Assembly: GCA_020628175.1 (NCBI GenBank)
Contig: JAHDFK010000010.1
Span: forward strand, 1 to 50,628
Direction of reading: 5' to 3'
From: Wenyingzhuangia sp.
GTDB lineage: Bacteria > Bacteroidota > Bacteroidia > Flavobacteriales > Flavobacteriaceae
Length of the DNA: 50,628 nucleotides
Shown in pieces: positions 7,683 through 16,637 of the stretch (its first letter is position 1; every line of letters begins with the position of its first letter). The position numbers were made by a program, and so were the translations under genes. Below the pieces are notes generated by a model. That model saw nothing but the letters and a program-made list of their open reading frames with translations, ran no database searches and was not told where the DNA came from.

Positions 7683-10049
7683 TTAAAATTTAAAATTGTA
7701 ACTAACAGAAGGAATCATACCAAAAATAGATAAGCGTTCTGCTTTATTAATACCAGTTTCTATGTCTTGCGTAAAGGTAACAGAAGACCAATTTTGTCTA
7801 TTATACACATTGTAAATACTAAACACCCATTCGCCTTTAAACTTTCTGTCTCTTTTTTGTTTAGGCTTGTAAGTAGCTGCTAAGTCTAAACGATGGTAAG
7901 CAGGTAGTCTTTGCGCATTTCTATCAGCATAGTTGGGTACGTTAATTCCTAAGAAAGAATAACTTCCGGTAGGGTAGGTAACAGGCTGACCTGTTTGATA
8001 AGTGAAGTTGGCATTAAAATTCCATTTTTTTGATGCTTTGTAGTTACCTACAATCGTAACATCGTGTGTTTTATCGTAGCCTGTAGCATACCAGTTACCG
8101 TTATTAATTCCTATTTCTGTAGCAGTTCTACCTTCTGTTTTTTGCTCCGATTTAGATAGTGTGTAACTGATCCATCCGTTAAATTTTCCTTTTTCTTTTT
8201 TAAACATTAATTCTAAACCGTAAGCTCTCGCTTTTCCTGCTAATAAAATAGTTTCTATATATTCTTGCGCTACCAATTCGGCACCCGGAATATAATCTAA
8301 TCTATTTTCTACCGTTTTTCCAAAAACTTCTGCAGTTAAACTATAATTGTTGTTAAAATCTTGATTGTATCCAAAAGCTATTTGATTTGATAATTGTGGT
8401 TTGATATGTTTACCACTTGGCGCCCAAATATCTAAAGGAGATGGAGATTGTGTATTAGAAATAAGATGTAAGTACTGGGCCATTCTTTGGTAGCTTGCTT
8501 TAAAAGATGTTTTATCTGATAAAGCGTATGCAACAGAAAAACGAGGCTCCATATTAAAATAACTTTTATCTACTTTTTTTCTGCTTACATTTTGTTGTCC
8601 AATTGGAGTAGCTTCTTCATATATTTTAGTATCCTCGTTATAGGCAACAGGACTACCTGCGTATATATTCTGATTCAATTCTCCCATTCTAGCAAAGCTA
8701 GAAAAGCGTACACCATATCGGAAATCTAATTTTTCATTTAATTTGTGTTCAGCATCTACATACACACCTGTTTCGATAGCGTATTTTTTGGCAAGTTGAT
8801 TTTCTTCAATTCCAGATTCATCGTTATTAGGTTTAATTTTACCAGGATTGAATTCGTAAGTGGTGTTTTTAATACCAAAATTCACAGAAATATTATCGTT
8901 AACATATTTTGTAAAGTCATACATAACGTCAATGTTTTGTAGGCCAGAATCCCATACAAAACCAACAAAATCCAGCTCTAAACCGTAAAAGTAATTGCTG
9001 TAAATTAAAGATAAGTTAGAAAAAAGTTTATCGTTATACACATGATTCCATCTTAAGTTTCCTACAGCATTTCCATAATTGTTGATAAAGGAATCAGATA
9101 AAGAAAATACATCTTTTCCAAAATACCCCGATAAAAATAATTGATTTCGATCGTCTATTTCCCAATTTAACTTTGTGTTTAAATCATAGAAAAAAGCCGT
9201 GTTATTATTGTCGGGCATAATTAGTGGAATAAACAAATCAGCATACGATCTACGTCCACTTAAAAAGAAAGAAGCTTTGTCCTTTTTTAAAGGTCCTTCT
9301 AGGGTTAAACGCGAAGAAATTAAGCCAATACCTCCATTACCATGAAAACCGTATTTGTTACCATCTTTTTGATGAATGTCTAACACTGATGAAATTCTTC
9401 CTCCATATTTTGCTGGAATTCCTCCCTTATAAAGTTTTAAATTTTTAATAGCATCTGCATTAATTACAGAAAACAAACCAAATAAGTGCGATGTATTGTA
9501 AATTGTAGCCTCGTCTAACAAAACTAAGTTTTGATCGGCAGCCCCACCACGTACATTAAAACCCGATTGTCCTTCGCCAGCAGTTGTTACACCCGGTAGC
9601 GTTGTAATGGCTCTTAGCACATCGACCTCTCCTAAAACAGCAGGAATTTCTTTAATAGTTTTTACCTTCATTTTGTTAACACTCATTTCTGCTTTTTGGA
9701 TGTTCACTTTTTCTGAGTAGCTAGAAATTTCTACAGTTTCTAAACTTTCTAAGTTTTCGGTTAAATTAACATTCAAACGAGTGTTTTTATTTAGGTCTAT
9801 TGTTGTTTTAAAATTATTATAACCTAAATAAGAAAATTCAATTTCGTGTTTTCCTTTGTCGAGTGTAAAAGAGAAAAATCCGTATTCGTTGGTAGATGTA
9901 CCTTTAGAAATTTGTTTTTGAAAAACACTAACTCCAATTAAAGTTTCTCCCGAATTAGCATCTTTTACAACTCCTGTTATCGTATATTTTTCTTGAGCAA
10001 TACTATACATACTCATCAATAAGAGTAGTGTAAAAAGTAAGTGTTTCAT
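7683..10049 (-). CDS. TonB-dependent outer-membrane receptor with carboxypeptidase-like regulatory domain
   Basis: The 788-residue receptor has a signal peptide (1-19, ending SIAQ) and an N-terminal CarboxypepD_reg-like domain (about 20-105, with GVVKDANSGETLIGVSV). The TonB plug follows, with VRAITTLPGV, FNVRGGAADQNLVLLDE and LFSVINADAI. The remainder is a 22-strand-type barrel ending in the aromatic VSYNFKF needed for BAM insertion. It is the first gene of a four-gene unit with a DUF4249 partner, murQ and DUF6095. It is not a SusC of the long type (about 1000 residues). Transport of muropeptides or amino sugars is only inferred from murQ; DUF4249-linked receptors may carry other ligands. 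Confidence 0.92.
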   Translation of the reverse strand: MKHLLFTLLLLMSMYSIAQEKYTITGVVKDANSGETLIGVSVFQKQISKGTSTNEYGFFSFTLDKGKHEIEFSYLGYNNFKTTIDLNKNTRLNVNLTENLESLETVEISSYSEKVNIQKAEMSVNKMKVKTIKEIPAVLGEVDVLRAITTLPGVTTAGEGQSGFNVRGGAADQNLVLLDEATIYNTSHLFGLFSVINADAIKNLKLYKGGIPAKYGGRISSVLDIHQKDGNKYGFHGNGGIGLISSRLTLEGPLKKDKASFFLSGRRSYADLFIPLIMPDNNNTAFFYDLNTKLNWEIDDRNQLFLSGYFGKDVFSLSDSFINNYGNAVGNLRWNHVYNDKLFSNLSLIYSNYFYGLELDFVGFVWDSGLQNIDVMYDFTKYVNDNISVNFGIKNTTYEFNPGKIKPNNDESGIEENQLAKKYAIETGVYVDAEHKLNEKLDFRYGVRFSSFARMGELNQNIYAGSPVAYNEDTKIYEEATPIGQQNVSRKKVDKSYFNMEPRFSVAYALSDKTSFKASYQRMAQYLHLISNTQSPSPLDIWAPSGKHIKPQLSNQIAFGYNQDFNNNYSLTAEVFGKTVENRLDYIPGAELVAQEYIETILLAGKARAYGLELMFKKEKGKFNGWISYTLSKSEQKTEGRTATEIGINNGNWYATGYDKTHDVTIVGNYKASKKWNFNANFTYQTGQPVTYPTGSYSFLGINVPNYADRNAQRLPAYHRLDLAATYKPKQKRDRKFKGEWVFSIYNVYNRQNWSSVTFTQDIETGINKAERLSIFGMIPSVSYNFKF

Positions 10050-10094
10050 GTGTTTTAATTTTGTTTTACAAGGACGATTAAAATTAAAGTAAAA

Positions 10095-10124
10095 AAAACT
10101 CTAGCCTATTGAGACTAGAGTTTT
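10095..10124 (-). terminator. Rho-independent terminator after lysA
   Basis: A 10-bp perfect stem (10095-10104 with 10115-10124) with a 10-nt loop. On the minus strand it is followed by an eight-T run. It lies 9 nt beyond the lysA stop and insulates lysA from the TonB receptor gene. Confidence 0.8.
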
Positions 10125-10132
10125 AATTTTGT

Positions 10133-11341
10133 TTATAAAGAATCTATCAATATTTGACCTTTTAAGATATCTTCTAAAGTTTCTCTTTCTCTAATTAAGT
10201 AATCTTTACCATTTAATACTAGTACCTCGGCAGGTCTAAAACGTGAGTTGTAGTTAGAAGCCATAGAGAAGCAGTACGCTCCAGCATTGTCAATACTTAA
10301 AATATCTCCTTCTGCTATTTCACTAATTTCTCTACTACTTGCAAAAGTGTCTGTTTCACATATATACCCAACAACATTGTATTTCTTTTTAGGTGCATTG
10401 GCGTTAGATATGTTTCTAACTTTGTGGTAAGAATCATACATCATAGGTCTAATCAAGTGGTTTAATCCACTATCTATCCCTGCAAACGTAATATTTGGTG
10501 TTTCTTTAATTACGTTAACTTTCGCTAAAAAGCTTCCAGACTCAGACACTAAAAACTTACCAGGTTCAAAAATTAGTTTTAATTCTTTACCATATTTTTT
10601 ACAAAAGGCATTAAAACTAGCTCCTAAAACTTTTCCTAATTCTTCTAAATCAGTAGCATAGTCACCATCTTTGTATGGTACCTTAAATCCGCTTCCTAAA
10701 TCTACAAATTCAATTGTATCAAACTGTTCGGCAACTCCTAACAAAACTTCCATAGCTTGTACAAAAGCACTGGCATCAGATATGTCAGAACCTGTGTGCA
10801 TGTGTACTCCGTTAATAGGCGTTTTGGTTTTTGCTAAAACAGCTTTAATTTGATCGACTTGATTTACAGAAATTCCAAATTTAGAATCGATATGTCCTAC
10901 AGAAATTTTAGCATTACCACCCGCCATAATATGTGGGTTGATACGTAAAGACACCGGAGCATTTGGAAATGCATTTCCAAATTGTTCTAAACTCGATAAA
11001 TTATCAAGTGTAATTTTTACACCCAATTCTTTAGCTTCAGCAATTTCTTCGAACGAAACACCATTTGGTGTGTACGATATATCTTTAATATCAAAACCAG
11101 CAGCCAAACAAAGTTTTACCTCTTGTATAGAAACACAGTCTGATCCTGAACCTAAATTTTTTAAAACCTTTAAAACATTTAAATTCGTATTCGATTTTAC
11201 TGCGTAATTTAATTTTACATCTTTTACCGATGAAAAAGCATTCATCATTCGGTTGTATTGATTTTCAATAACACTTGCGTCGTACACGTACAACGGGCTT
11301 CCGTATTTTTCTGTTAACGAAACTAAAAATTGATTATCCAT
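10133..11341 (-). CDS. lysA: Diaminopimelate decarboxylase
   Basis: LysA is a PLP enzyme that decarboxylates meso-diaminopimelate to L-lysine. The 402-residue product has the alanine-racemase-like barrel with the PLP lysine in NYAVKSN (K49), the HMHTGSDI motif, the phosphate-binding EPGKFLV segment and the substrate residues in CETDTFAS and NAGAYCFSMASNYN. It starts at ATG 11341, 2 nt after the pepT stop, so the two genes form an operon with the promoter before pepT. A strong terminator follows. Confidence 0.96.
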   Translation of the reverse strand: MDNQFLVSLTEKYGSPLYVYDASVIENQYNRMMNAFSSVKDVKLNYAVKSNTNLNVLKVLKNLGSGSDCVSIQEVKLCLAAGFDIKDISYTPNGVSFEEIAEAKELGVKITLDNLSSLEQFGNAFPNAPVSLRINPHIMAGGNAKISVGHIDSKFGISVNQVDQIKAVLAKTKTPINGVHMHTGSDISDASAFVQAMEVLLGVAEQFDTIEFVDLGSGFKVPYKDGDYATDLEELGKVLGASFNAFCKKYGKELKLIFEPGKFLVSESGSFLAKVNVIKETPNITFAGIDSGLNHLIRPMMYDSYHKVRNISNANAPKKKYNVVGYICETDTFASSREISEIAEGDILSIDNAGAYCFSMASNYNSRFRPAEVLVLNGKDYLIRERETLEDILKGQILIDSL

Positions 11342-11343
11342 AG

Positions 11344-12576
11344 TTATAGATACTTGTTTGCTGTAATTTCAGCAATGTTTATAATTACTTTTGTTGCCTT
11401 TTCTATTGATTCTAGAGGAATATATTCATACTTACCATGAAAATTATGACCTCCAGCAAAAATATTAGGACAAGGTAGTCCCATAAATGATAATTGTGAC
11501 CCATCTGTACCACCTCTTATGGCTTTGTAAATAGGTTGTATGTTTTCTTTTTGCATAGCTTCGGCAGCAATGTCTACAATATGCATAACCGGTGCTATTT
11601 TTTCTTTCATGTTAAAATACTGATCTTTAATTTCTACAGAAAAAAAAGGTTCATCAAACTGTTTATTTAACGTATGTACTAAATTTTGAATAGTTTGTTT
11701 GCGTTGCTCAAACTTTTCTAAATCATGATCTCTTACAATATATTCCAACACGGTAGTTTCTACATCTCCTTTTATATCATGTAAATGATAAAAGCCTTCG
11801 TAGCCTGTTGTTTTTTCGGGAACTTCGTTGTTAGGCAATCCGTTTATAAACTCTTGTGCTAATAAAATAGCATTGACCATTTTATTTTTTGCATATCCAG
11901 GGTGTACGTTTTTACCTTGAACGGTAATAACAGCGCTCGCCGCGTTAAAATTTTCATATTCTAACTCTCCAATTTGACTACCATCCATGGTGTAAGCCCA
12001 TGCTGCTCCAAATGCTTCTACATCAAATTTATGAGCCCCTTTACCAACTTCTTCATCAGGAGTAAATCCAATTTTTATTTCACCATGTTTAATTTCTGGA
12101 TGCTGTATCAAATATTCCATAGCAGTTACTATTTCTGTAACACCAGCTTTGTCGTCAGCTCCCAAAAGGGTTGTTCCATCAGTAGTTATAATGGTTTTGC
12201 CTTTGTATTGTTGTAAATCATCAAAATAGGTAGCATCTAAAACAATATGTAACGCTTGGTTCAAAACAATATTGCCTCCATCGTAATTGTAGTGTATTTG
12301 CGGATTTACATTTTTACCACTAAAATCAGGACTTGTATCTATATGAGCTATAAAACCTATAGTGGGGACTTTATGTGTTACATTGCTAGGTAATGTTGCT
12401 GTTAGATAGCAGTTACTATCTAGCTGTACGTTTGTAAGTCCTATGCTTATCAATTCTTTTTCGAGCATACGAGCCAAAGTCCATTGTTTTTCTGTACTAG
12501 GAAAACTTGGATTTGTAGGGTCAGATTGTGTATCTACCGTTACATAGCTAATAAATCTATCAAGAATATGTTGCAT
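11344..12576 (-). CDS. pepT: Peptidase T (tripeptide aminopeptidase)
   Basis: A cytoplasmic di-zinc M20 peptidase releasing N-terminal residues from tripeptides. The 410-residue sequence has the metal motif HID (H78, D80), the bridging aspartate in GADDKAG (D141), the general base in PDEEVGKG (E175/E176), and a late histidine in GGHNFHGKYE. Length matches E. coli PepT (408). It heads a pepT-lysA operon with a 2-nt gap. A TACTTTTG -7 box lies about 20 nt upstream, which supports the ATG at 12576. Confidence 0.95.
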   Translation of the reverse strand: MQHILDRFISYVTVDTQSDPTNPSFPSTEKQWTLARMLEKELISIGLTNVQLDSNCYLTATLPSNVTHKVPTIGFIAHIDTSPDFSGKNVNPQIHYNYDGGNIVLNQALHIVLDATYFDDLQQYKGKTIITTDGTTLLGADDKAGVTEIVTAMEYLIQHPEIKHGEIKIGFTPDEEVGKGAHKFDVEAFGAAWAYTMDGSQIGELEYENFNAASAVITVQGKNVHPGYAKNKMVNAILLAQEFINGLPNNEVPEKTTGYEGFYHLHDIKGDVETTVLEYIVRDHDLEKFEQRKQTIQNLVHTLNKQFDEPFFSVEIKDQYFNMKEKIAPVMHIVDIAAEAMQKENIQPIYKAIRGGTDGSQLSFMGLPCPNIFAGGHNFHGKYEYIPLESIEKATKVIINIAEITANKYL

Positions 12577-12595
12577 TGTATGTTACAATTTTAGA

Positions 12596-12603
12596 CAAAA
12601 GTA
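12596..12603 (-). promoter_or_regulatory. -7 box (TACTTTTG) of the pepT-lysA operon
   Basis: Read on the minus strand, this is an exact TAnnTTTG match placing the transcription start about 17 nt before the pepT ATG. The 13-mer around it (12596-12608) recurs exactly upstream of the DEAD-box helicase gene at 28200-28212. No clear -33 TTG is visible. Confidence 0.5.
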
Positions 12604-12663
12604 GGTAACACTTTTTAAGGATTAAAACGTTTTAAGAAAATAAAACGTAATGTACTTTCTTTG

Positions 12664-13233
12664 TTAAGGAAGAATGTTAAGTGAATTAAAAATTTTAATG
12701 GTTTCACTTACATTTTTAGACAGATGTTCACTTCCGTTTATGGTAGATTTTAATACATAATAACGTTCTCCATCAGGTAGGTAACATTCTATATTATAAA
12801 TAGCCGTTTGTGATAATTTTTCAAAACTATATACACAATAAGCAGGTTTGTTTTGTAGTTCTAAACTTCCTTTATTTATAATGTAGTTTTTAGGAAACTT
12901 AGTAATATCGTTGCTTAGTTTATCGGTAAAAGTATCATCAAGAATAATTTTTCCTGTAAAGCAAGTAACGTCAATTATAAAAGAAGATGAAAAATTACGT
13001 GTTGTATCTGCCGCATATATTCTAGATTGCGCAGCATCGTAATACAATTCTCTTTTCCAATGTTTACCAATCGTAATTTCAAAATTATTTTTAACGTCTC
13101 TAATCGTTTTATCGTGCGTAAATTGTAGCGAATTGTTAATTTTTAAAACGTTATTTAAAGTTGCTTTTTTTTGGCAAGAGCTTACAAAAAACACTAAAAA
13201 TAAAATAGTTAGGTAATGAATTAGATTCTTCAT
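12664..13233 (-). CDS. Unrecognised lipoprotein
   Basis: A 189-residue protein with a lipoprotein signal (VFFVSSC, acylated Cys20), so it probably sits in the periplasm or outer membrane. The mature part is a compact alpha/beta domain with NNFEITIGKHWKRELYY, FIIDVTCFTG and AVYNIECYLPDG-like strands. It looks like a PsbP/DUF-type lipoprotein that binds a small partner, but I do not recognise a family. It is monocistronic and divergent from the patatin gene; a 7/8 -7 box (TATTTTCG, minus strand) lies near 13268-13275. No catalytic residues can be assigned. Confidence 0.7.
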   Translation of the reverse strand: MKNLIHYLTILFLVFFVSSCQKKATLNNVLKINNSLQFTHDKTIRDVKNNFEITIGKHWKRELYYDAAQSRIYAADTTRNFSSSFIIDVTCFTGKIILDDTFTDKLSNDITKFPKNYIINKGSLELQNKPAYCVYSFEKLSQTAIYNIECYLPDGERYYVLKSTINGSEHLSKNVSETIKIFNSLNILP

Positions 13234-13317
13234 TATTTTTGTTTTTAAAATGTATATTTTAGACCCACGAAAATAGGTTTAAATTTTTAAATTAATACAG
13301 ACAATTCTATATCAATT

Positions 13318-14238
13318 ATGAAAGCATTGGTTATTTCTGGAGGAGGAAGTAAAGGAGCATTTGCAGGAGGTGTTGCAGAGTATTTAATGTCTGAGCAAGG
13401 CAAAGATTACGATATTTTAGTAGGAACATCAACAGGTAGTTTGATGATTTCGCATTTGGCATTAGGAAGAATAGAGCAATTAAAGGAGTTGTATACCAAC
13501 GTAAATCAAAATACTATTTTTAGTTTAAATCCTTTTATAGTTAAAGGAAGACGTAGTGCTAAGACGGTTTCTATCAATCATTTTAAAGTGTTGTGGAATT
13601 TACTTCGTAAAGGAAAAACCTTTGGAGAAAGTAAAAATTTACGTAAAGTTTTACACGATACGGTTGATGAAGATTTTTTTAAAGAACTAATTGCGTCTAA
13701 TAAAGAATTGGTTGTTACAGTATCAAATTTAACTACTGGAAATGTAGAGTACAAATCGATTAAAGATTTTGGAAGAAAGCAATTTTGCGATTGGATATGG
13801 GCGTCTTGTAATTTTGTGCCGTTTATGAGTTTGTACGAAAAAGACAATTGTCAGTATGCCGACGGTGGGTTTGGTGCTTTGGTACCTATAAAAGAAGCAA
13901 TTAATAAAGGAGCTACAGAGGTTGATGTCGTAATATTAGATACTGAAGTTAAATTAATAGAAAATTTGCCTGTTAAAAATCCATTTTCGTTAATAACAGA
14001 AGTTTTAAATTTTACTTTAGAGCATGTTTCTAAGCACAATGTTTCTATTGGTAAATTAGCATCTAAGCACGGAGAGGTTACTTTAAATTTATACTACACA
14101 CCTACTATATTAACAACAAACTCGTTAGTATTTGACAAAGAATTGATGACAGAATGGTGGGAACAAGGCTTTAGATATGCCAAAACTAAACACAAAGAAA
14201 ATAGAATAATGAGCGAAGTAAAATACGCTGATAAATAA
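13318..14238 (+). CDS. Patatin-like phospholipase
   Basis: The 306-residue cytoplasmic or membrane-associated acyl hydrolase carries the full patatin set: oxyanion-hole GGGSKGAFAGG (8-18), nucleophile elbow GTSTG (Ser38), and the dyad aspartate in YADGGFG (D182). Patatins cleave acyl chains from phospholipids or neutral lipids. No signal peptide is present, unlike RssA-like secreted forms or PlpD barrel fusions. It starts at the ATG at 13318, where homologues begin (MKALVISGGG). It is a single gene ending at a convergent terminator; the substrate is unknown. Confidence 0.9.
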   Translation: MKALVISGGGSKGAFAGGVAEYLMSEQGKDYDILVGTSTGSLMISHLALGRIEQLKELYTNVNQNTIFSLNPFIVKGRRSAKTVSINHFKVLWNLLRKGKTFGESKNLRKVLHDTVDEDFFKELIASNKELVVTVSNLTTGNVEYKSIKDFGRKQFCDWIWASCNFVPFMSLYEKDNCQYADGGFGALVPIKEAINKGATEVDVVILDTEVKLIENLPVKNPFSLITEVLNFTLEHVSKHNVSIGKLASKHGEVTLNLYYTPTILTTNSLVFDKELMTEWWEQGFRYAKTKHKENRIMSEVKYADK

Positions 14239-14269
14239 CAAAAAAAGAACTGTAAGCTCTTTTTTTGTT
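14237..14269. terminator. Bidirectional terminator between the patatin and lactonase-fold genes
   Basis: A 12-bp stem (14237-14248 with 14258-14269) made of A7/T7 tracts plus flanking pairs, with a 9-nt loop. It overlaps both stop codons, so the two convergent genes share one compact terminator. Confidence 0.75.
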
Positions 14270-15302
14270 AAAAAACTATACAAGTAGCTCTTGGTGCTGC
14301 TATGCTGTTAATAAAAGTAAGACTACCTGTTTGTGTGTTGCGTTTAAAAGAACAAATGGTATTGCTATCTCTATTTGCTACAACTAAAAATCCTTGATCT
14401 GGACTTATAGAAAAAGCTCTTGGATGTGCTCCTTGGACAGCAATCCATTCGGATATTTTTAAATTTCCATTTTCAAGAATGTTATAAATCGCAATACTTT
14501 CATGACCTCTATTACTAACATATAAAAACTTAGCATCCTTACTAATTTCTATATGCGCAGCAGTATTTTCTTTATCGAAGTTTTGGGGTAATGTGGAAAT
14601 AGAAGTTATAATTGAATAATGGTTGTTCGTTTTAGTTTTATGGACAATTGTTATTGTGGAAGAAAGTTCATTAACTACATAAAAAATATATTTTGTTGGA
14701 TGAAAAGCAAGATGTCTTGGGCCTGATTCACGGGGCATTTCTAATTCATCAAAAGCTATAAGTTTTTGAGTGGTAGAATCTTGAATAATTTTCGAAAAAA
14801 TAAGCTTGTTAGCTCCTAAATCTATAGAGATAATAGTATCTGAGTTCGGTTCAAAATAACAAGAATGCGCAAAAGCCTTTTCTTGTCTAGGATGTTTGGT
14901 AGGTGTTGTAATTTTGTGGTATTGAGTGTCTAATAATTCGCTAAGAATTCCTTCATTATTAATTGTATGTAAATTTATACTGCCAGATTTGTAATTAGCA
15001 GTAGTAATAAAATTATTTTTCACATTCAAAAAACAAGGGCCATTGTCTGTCGTACTCGTACTTAATTCTATAAGTGTATTGTTATTTATTTTGTAACTAA
15101 TTAATCCTTTGCTAGCATCATCACTAATAACAATTAAAAAGTTAGCTGTTTTGGCTAAATACGAGGGATTATTTGTAGTTGCTACTAAGTGTAAATTAGA
15201 GAGCTCTCCTTTAGAATTGATTGTAGCCGTATATATACCTTTACTTGTAGAAAACCCTTCGTAGGTTTGTGTACCTATAAAAATAGTTGTTTGCGTATTC
15301 AC
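14268..15302 (-). CDS. Lactonase-family seven-bladed beta-propeller protein
   Basis: The 344-residue protein matches the Lactonase/YbhE family, which includes 6-phosphogluconolactonase. Propeller repeats include GIYTATINSKGEL, GPRHLAFHPTKYIFYVVNE, AAHIEISKDAKFLYVSNRG and HPRAFSISPDQGFLVVANRDS. There is no signal peptide, so it acts in the cytoplasm. The start is a GTG at 15302: the only nearby ATG upstream is followed at once by a stop, and a -7 box at 15331-15338 fits this start. A role in the pentose phosphate pathway is possible, but propellers of this type have varied substrates. Confidence 0.8.
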   Translation of the reverse strand: MNTQTTIFIGTQTYEGFSTSKGIYTATINSKGELSNLHLVATTNNPSYLAKTANFLIVISDDASKGLISYKINNNTLIELSTSTTDNGPCFLNVKNNFITTANYKSGSINLHTINNEGILSELLDTQYHKITTPTKHPRQEKAFAHSCYFEPNSDTIISIDLGANKLIFSKIIQDSTTQKLIAFDELEMPRESGPRHLAFHPTKYIFYVVNELSSTITIVHKTKTNNHYSIITSISTLPQNFDKENTAAHIEISKDAKFLYVSNRGHESIAIYNILENGNLKISEWIAVQGAHPRAFSISPDQGFLVVANRDSNTICSFKRNTQTGSLTFINSIAAPRATCIVF

Positions 15303-15330
15303 GTTTGTTATTACATTAAAATAGATGGGA

Positions 15331-15338
15331 CAAATTTA
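15331..15338 (-). promoter_or_regulatory. -7 box (TAAATTTG) for the lactonase-fold gene
   Basis: An exact TAnnTTTG match on the minus strand, predicting a start of transcription about 25 nt before the GTG codon. It shows that this gene can be transcribed separately from the glycosyltransferase gene upstream. Confidence 0.45.
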
Positions 15339-15365
15339 AACTTAAAAAGAATGTATGTCTTGTTT

Positions 15366-16619
15366 TTAACGGATTATAGATTGATAAAACGCTTCGGTAT
15401 AATTTTCTTTACTCATTTTAGTGCCTATTTCAATAGCATTTTCTTTATAAACTCTATTATTGTATAAATCTAAAATTTTAGGTTCTAAATTACTCGATGT
15501 AATACTACCAATATCGTTACCCAGAGGGCCCGTTTTTTGATTATAATTTATAGTATTCCAAATATATTGATCTACAATGTGAGGAATGATTAAGTTGACA
15601 CATTTGTTTTTGAGCGCCATATGGGTAGTACCAGCTCCTCCATGATGTATCACTCCATAAACTTTAGTAAATATCCAATCGTAAGGAATTGTATTTGTAA
15701 CATAAAATAGTTTGTTATTGTATGAAATAGGTTTTACAAGACCACCTCCTGAGGTATTAATAATAGCCGGAATGTTATGTTTTTCAAGAATGTGTAATAG
15801 TGTACGTGTTGTCTTTTCGGGGTTAGGATGTACCATACTACCAAATGAAATAAAAATAATCTTTGGATGTTGTTTTATAAAATCGACTAAGCTGCTAGTA
15901 GGTGTCCACTGTACTGTTTTGTCTCTTTCATGAAATCCTAACACATTTAAGTTGTTGCTCCAATAGCTAGGTTTGGAAAATAGGGTAGGAGAAAGTGTAT
16001 AAATTGTGTGATAATTTTGTAATGCTCTTTTTATTTCTGTAGCGTTTGTTTTGATGTTGTTATCGTTAAGAAATTTTTGTGCATAAAGTACATTTTTAAC
16101 AAAACCAATAGTAACTAATTTGTAAGTGAGTTTATTTAATAAATCTCCAAAATTTGAATGAAATACTACATGTGAATATCCTTTAACATAATGTAAATGG
16201 GGCACCAAGCAAATTAAACTAGTCTTGTGTTTGTTTTTAAGGCTCCATAGCAATGGATATATTGTTTTGGAGTGATGTATAATTTTATCGGGATTTAATG
16301 TTTGTATACAAGCTTCTTGCTGCAACATCATTTCTTTATTTGCCTCGGGTTGTTTTTGAATTAGCTGGTAATATGCTTTTATTTTTTTGAAACCAAATTT
16401 ACCACCTCCCATTGCTATTTTACCAGCGTTGCTGTTCATTAACTCTAAAAACTTAGAACCTAAAGAAACAAATTCGAATCCAGCACTTTCGGTAAGCGCT
16501 CTAAATTGTTCTGGAAAAAGACAGGTAACCTGATGATTTCGTTTGCGGAATATATCTGCAATTGCTAAAAAAGGTTCAATGTCCCCACGTGTACCTATAG
16601 ATGTTACCAGTATTTTCAT
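15366..16619 (-). CDS. UDP-sugar glycosyltransferase of the GT1/GT28 (sterol glucosyltransferase-like) type
   Basis: A 417-residue GT-B enzyme. The N-terminal ILVTSIGTRGDIEPFLAIA (3-21) is the acceptor-side Rossmann motif of GT28/UGT-like enzymes, and HHGGAGTTHMAL (325-336) is the sugar-nucleotide binding motif near the C-terminus. ISFGSM in the linker fits the same group. Such enzymes glycosylate lipids, sterols or natural products at the inner membrane. It lies 18 nt after the zinc peptidase gene on the same strand, so the two may be co-transcribed. The acceptor cannot be told from sequence. Confidence 0.85.
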   Translation of the reverse strand: MKILVTSIGTRGDIEPFLAIADIFRKRNHQVTCLFPEQFRALTESAGFEFVSLGSKFLELMNSNAGKIAMGGGKFGFKKIKAYYQLIQKQPEANKEMMLQQEACIQTLNPDKIIHHSKTIYPLLWSLKNKHKTSLICLVPHLHYVKGYSHVVFHSNFGDLLNKLTYKLVTIGFVKNVLYAQKFLNDNNIKTNATEIKRALQNYHTIYTLSPTLFSKPSYWSNNLNVLGFHERDKTVQWTPTSSLVDFIKQHPKIIFISFGSMVHPNPEKTTRTLLHILEKHNIPAIINTSGGGLVKPISYNNKLFYVTNTIPYDWIFTKVYGVIHHGGAGTTHMALKNKCVNLIIPHIVDQYIWNTINYNQKTGPLGNDIGSITSSNLEPKILDLYNNRVYKENAIEIGTKMSKENYTEAFYQSIIR

Positions 16620-16637
16620 TTAAAAAAATAAGTATAT

